The position numbers and the translations under genes were made by a program. Below the pieces are notes generated by a model. That model worked only from the letters and a program-made list of their open reading frames with translations, had not been told where the DNA came from and did not search any database. This document shows positions 49,817-51,027 of a stretch of 51,027 nucleotides of DNA, piece after piece. The stretch is from an uncultured Clostridia bacterium (GTDB lineage: Bacteria > Bacillota > Clostridia > Christensenellales > CAG-917). The stretch lies in NCBI GenBank assembly GCA_947625225.1, contig CANQNQ010000008.1:1-51027 (forward strand). Direction: 5' to 3'. Every line of letters starts with the position of its first letter. Within the stretch, counting starts at the first letter, position 1.

Positions 49817-50869
49817 ATGGACGAAAAGAACACGTCTCCAAAGGGGATGTCCACTCACGATTTTTACTACGACCTGCCCGAGGCGCAGATCGCGCAGACT
49901 CCCGTCGAGCCGCGCGACAGCTCTCGGTTGCTGGTCTACGACAGAGCGGCGGACAGCGTCACGCACGCTCATTTTTATGACCTGGGGTCGTTTTTAAGGA
50001 AGGGAGACCTGCTTGTCATCAACAACACGCGCGTCATTCCCGCAAGGATATTCGGGCACATAGAGAACCACGAGAGCGTGCTCGAAGTGCTGTTGCTTCG
50101 CCGCCTTGACTACACGCATTGGCAGACCATCATGAAGCCCGCGCGCAAGGCGAGGCTGGGTAGCATCATACATTTTTGCGACGAGCTGTCCGCGCGCGTG
50201 ACGGAAGTGGGCGAGTACGGCGCGCGCACCATCGAGTTTTGCTTTGATGGCGTGTTTGAGGATATTTTGGACAGGGTGGGCAATATGCCCCTGCCGCCGT
50301 ATATCAAGGAAAAACTTGTCGACAAGGAGCGCTATCAGACTGTGTACAGCAAGGTGGAAGGCTCTGCCGCCGCGCCCACCGCGGGACTTCACTTTACGCC
50401 TCAGCTGATGGACAGCCTGCGCGCGCAGGGCGTGGAGTTTGCTACAGTGCTGTTGCACATAGGGCTTGGCACCTTCCGCCCCGTCAAGGAGGACAACATC
50501 CTCGACCACAAAATGCACACCGAATATTACGAGATAGACTCCGACAATGCCGAGATCATCAACAGGGCGGTGCGCGAGGGCAGACGCGTCATATGCGTCG
50601 GCACCACCAGCGTGCGCACCCTCGAAACCGTCGCCGACGACAACGGTTTCGTGCGCCCCTGCAGCGGCGAGACGGACATCTTTATCTATCCCGGCTACCG
50701 CTTCAAGTGCGTCAAGGGTCTCATCACCAACTTCCACCTGCCCGAAAGCACCCTCATCATGCTCGTATCCGCCTTTGTCGGCAGGGAGAAAACTTTGGAG
50801 TTGTACAACGAAGCTGTACGTAATAACTATCGCTTCTTTTCTTTCGGCGACGCGTCTTTGTTTCTATAA
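49817..50869 (+). CDS. queA: S-adenosylmethionine:tRNA ribosyltransferase-isomerase
   Basis: The protein has 350 residues from the ATG at 49817. QueA transfers the ribosyl moiety of SAM to 7-aminomethyl-deazaguanine in tRNA, making epoxyqueuosine. Family motifs are clear: DYELP-type start DFYYDLPEAQIAQ, EPRDSSRLLVYD, NNTRVIPARIFG near residue 74, AAPTAGLHFT near residue 187, HIGLGTFRPV near residue 213 and ITNFHLPESTLIMLV near residue 302. GGAGTGACGGGC supports 49817; an ATG at 49847 gives a 340-residue form closer to typical N-termini but has AGGGG almost touching it. It follows ruvB, a gene order common in Bacillota. Confidence 0.94.
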   Translation: MDEKNTSPKGMSTHDFYYDLPEAQIAQTPVEPRDSSRLLVYDRAADSVTHAHFYDLGSFLRKGDLLVINNTRVIPARIFGHIENHESVLEVLLLRRLDYTHWQTIMKPARKARLGSIIHFCDELSARVTEVGEYGARTIEFCFDGVFEDILDRVGNMPLPPYIKEKLVDKERYQTVYSKVEGSAAAPTAGLHFTPQLMDSLRAQGVEFATVLLHIGLGTFRPVKEDNILDHKMHTEYYEIDSDNAEIINRAVREGRRVICVGTTSVRTLETVADDNGFVRPCSGETDIFIYPGYRFKCVKGLITNFHLPESTLIMLVSAFVGREKTLELYNEAVRNNYRFFSFGDASLFL

Positions 50870-50877
50870 ACTTCGCA

Positions 50878-51027
50878 ATACTGCGTCAAGCTGTGGCAAC
50901 CATCGGTCACGTACAACAAGTACGCTCGCTCGGTTATCCTCGCTTTCCTAGTCTTGCTCGTTTCTAAAAACAAAGACCATTGGAGCACCGGGCAGAGCAT
51001 AACTCCTCATACTGCGTCAAGCTGTGG
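50878..51027. repeat. direct repeat in an intergenic stretch at the window edge
   Basis: ATACTGCGTCAAGCTGTGG occurs at 50878-50896 and exactly again at 51009-51027, a spacing of 131 bp. A small hairpin CGTAC-AACAA-GTACG lies between. No open frame fits. It looks like the start of a repeat array or a dispersed noncoding repeat continuing beyond the window. Confidence 0.55.

Overview
The window (51,027 bp) reads as a chromosomal segment of an anaerobic, endospore-forming Bacillota, most likely a gut-type Clostridia. A spoIVA gene behind a sigma-E-type promoter and a YtxC-like gene point to sporulation. Formate-tetrahydrofolate ligase, bifunctional AdhE and an anaerobic sulfatase-maturating enzyme point to an oxygen-free life. 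Most genes have AGGAGG-type ribosome sites and sigma-A promoters with 16-18 bp spacing. I cannot place it below class from sequence alone.

Layout. 0.1-1.5 kb: a YunG-like gene (minus) and a YtxC-like gene. 1.9-8 kb: rnj, der and a PLP aminotransferase in one direction, a terminator, then spoIVA. 8-12.7 kb: a membrane-anchored type I sulfatase with its maturase (minus), divergent from an FAD oxidoreductase. 12.8-16.2 kb: a large hybrid sensor kinase with two extracellular solute-binding domains, apparently on a leaderless transcript. 16.3-19.6 kb: an AT-richer accessory island of orphan toxin-tip, immunity-like and broken genes. 19.6-26.7 kb: a beta-propeller protein, tRNA-Val, an alpha/beta hydrolase, an HI0933-type flavoprotein, a cyclophilin, two lipoproteins and a Nudix hydrolase. 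26.8-32 kb: a small membrane protein, fhs, and a Zn/Cd export locus (P-type ATPase, separate HMA protein, ArsR repressor). 32-40.5 kb: a flavoprotein, a GPH sugar symporter, MarR with a probable pseudo-M28 membrane protein, adhE and an APH-type kinase. 40.7-50.9 kb: housekeeping genes tyrS, yigZ, recX, hpf, a sugar isomerase, pgi, yfbR, an orphan ABC ATPase, ruvC, ruvA, ruvB and queA.

Two things stand out beyond ordinary gene content. First, eleven copies of a short intergenic element with core ACCTGTATTGAGT(n) are scattered through the window. At least three are two-armed near-palindromes, and seven lie within about 10 nt of a stop codon. Second, the 16.3-19.6 kb island holds two mirror-image modules of the same design (DUF6883-like toxin tip followed at once by a tandem-domain immunity-like gene). 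One is intact on the plus strand and one is decayed on the minus strand. I see no CRISPR array, transposase, integrase, phage structural operon or rRNA.
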